From the NCBI GenBank assembly GCA_038236965.1, contig JBBRZF010000201.1, forward strand, positions 1 through 5,772: a stretch of 5,772 nucleotides of DNA, read 5' to 3'. The translations under genes were made by a program, and so were the position numbers. This stretch comes from JBBRZF01 sp038236965 (GTDB lineage Bacteria > Acidobacteriota > Terriglobia > Terriglobales > Acidobacteriaceae). Below the pieces are notes generated by a model. That model ran no database searches. It had not been told where the DNA came from and was given only the letters and a program-made list of their open reading frames with translations. This document shows, in pieces, positions 5,688-5,772 of this stretch (positions are counted from its first letter, which is position 1; each line of letters starts with the position of its first letter).

Positions 5688-5772
5688 GCGCGAGCTCCTT
5701 TATCAGTTGCGGGATCCGAGCGGCGGGAAAACAATCCACGCGGCGTGCGTTCAAGCAGTTCGATCTCGGCAA
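5684..5772 (-). CDS. C-terminal end of an unidentified gene, coupled to the next
   Basis: This frame is open from the window edge and encodes 28 residues beginning AEIELLERTPRGLFSRRSD, then TGA at 5686-5684. The stop overlaps the TTG start of the following gene (TTGA), and that gene's AAGGAG sits inside this reading frame, a common sign of translational coupling. A second frame is also open over this stretch (ending TAG, starting LPRSNCLN), but its composition is less protein-like and it lacks the coupled stop. The tail is hydrophilic and basic, too short for a family call. Confidence 0.55.
   Translation of the reverse strand, partial: AEIELLERTPRGLFSRRSDPATDKGARA
5695..5700 (-). promoter_or_regulatory. 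Ribosome-binding site deciding a TTG start
   Basis: AAGGAG on the minus strand, seven bases before the TTG at 5687. The good match and spacing, together with the signal peptide that follows, support the non-ATG start. It lies inside the 3' end of the upstream gene. Confidence 0.75.

Overview
The window is a compact bacterial chromosomal segment in which every supportable gene lies on the minus strand, so gene order is read from right to left. Base composition is G+C-rich by eye. The gene set suggests a soil-type Acidobacteriota (Terriglobia/Koribacter-like) genome: a divergent YchF with a GLPRVGKTS P-loop, a secreted carboxypeptidase-regulatory-like protein with a membrane anchor and C-terminal helical tail, DUF4149, orphan MoxR and HtpX. 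This taxonomic guess comes from protein style, not from a marker gene. I see no mobile element, CRISPR array, tRNA or rRNA, and most of the window is ordinary core-type sequence.

Layout in transcription order. The right edge (5684-5772) holds the last 28 codons of an unidentified gene. Its TGA overlaps the TTG start of a 426-residue exported, membrane-anchored protein (4407-5687), so the two look translationally coupled. A hairpin with a T-rich tail (4341-4388) ends that unit. Next is a small membrane protein of 141 residues with an internal duplication (3839-4264), preceded by a strong GGAGGA ribosome-binding site. Then come htpX (2858-3721, membrane zinc protease), a clear Rho-independent terminator (2797-2827), moxR (1769-2731, AAA+ ATPase), a DUF4149 four-helix membrane protein (1187-1669), and a nearly complete divergent ychF (1-1077), which lacks only about its last three codons and the stop.

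No single pathway links the genes. HtpX (membrane protein quality control) and MoxR (a chaperone-like AAA+ ATPase) are both plausible envelope-maintenance functions. YchF is a translation-associated ATPase. The two right-most genes form a separate unit.

The least ordinary features are in the intergenic DNA. A run of degenerate 7-bp repeats (CAGCnnn) sits between DUF4149 and ychF. A related set of heptamers (CAGACGn) occurs as a 23-bp imperfect inverted pair around the htpX terminator, and one arm supplies the likely -35 box of moxR. Three genes (htpX, moxR, DUF4149) lack a Shine-Dalgarno sequence and instead have a -10-like hexamer 6-10 bases before the ATG, which suggests leaderless or nearly leaderless mRNAs. 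The two genes further right have textbook ribosome-binding sites.
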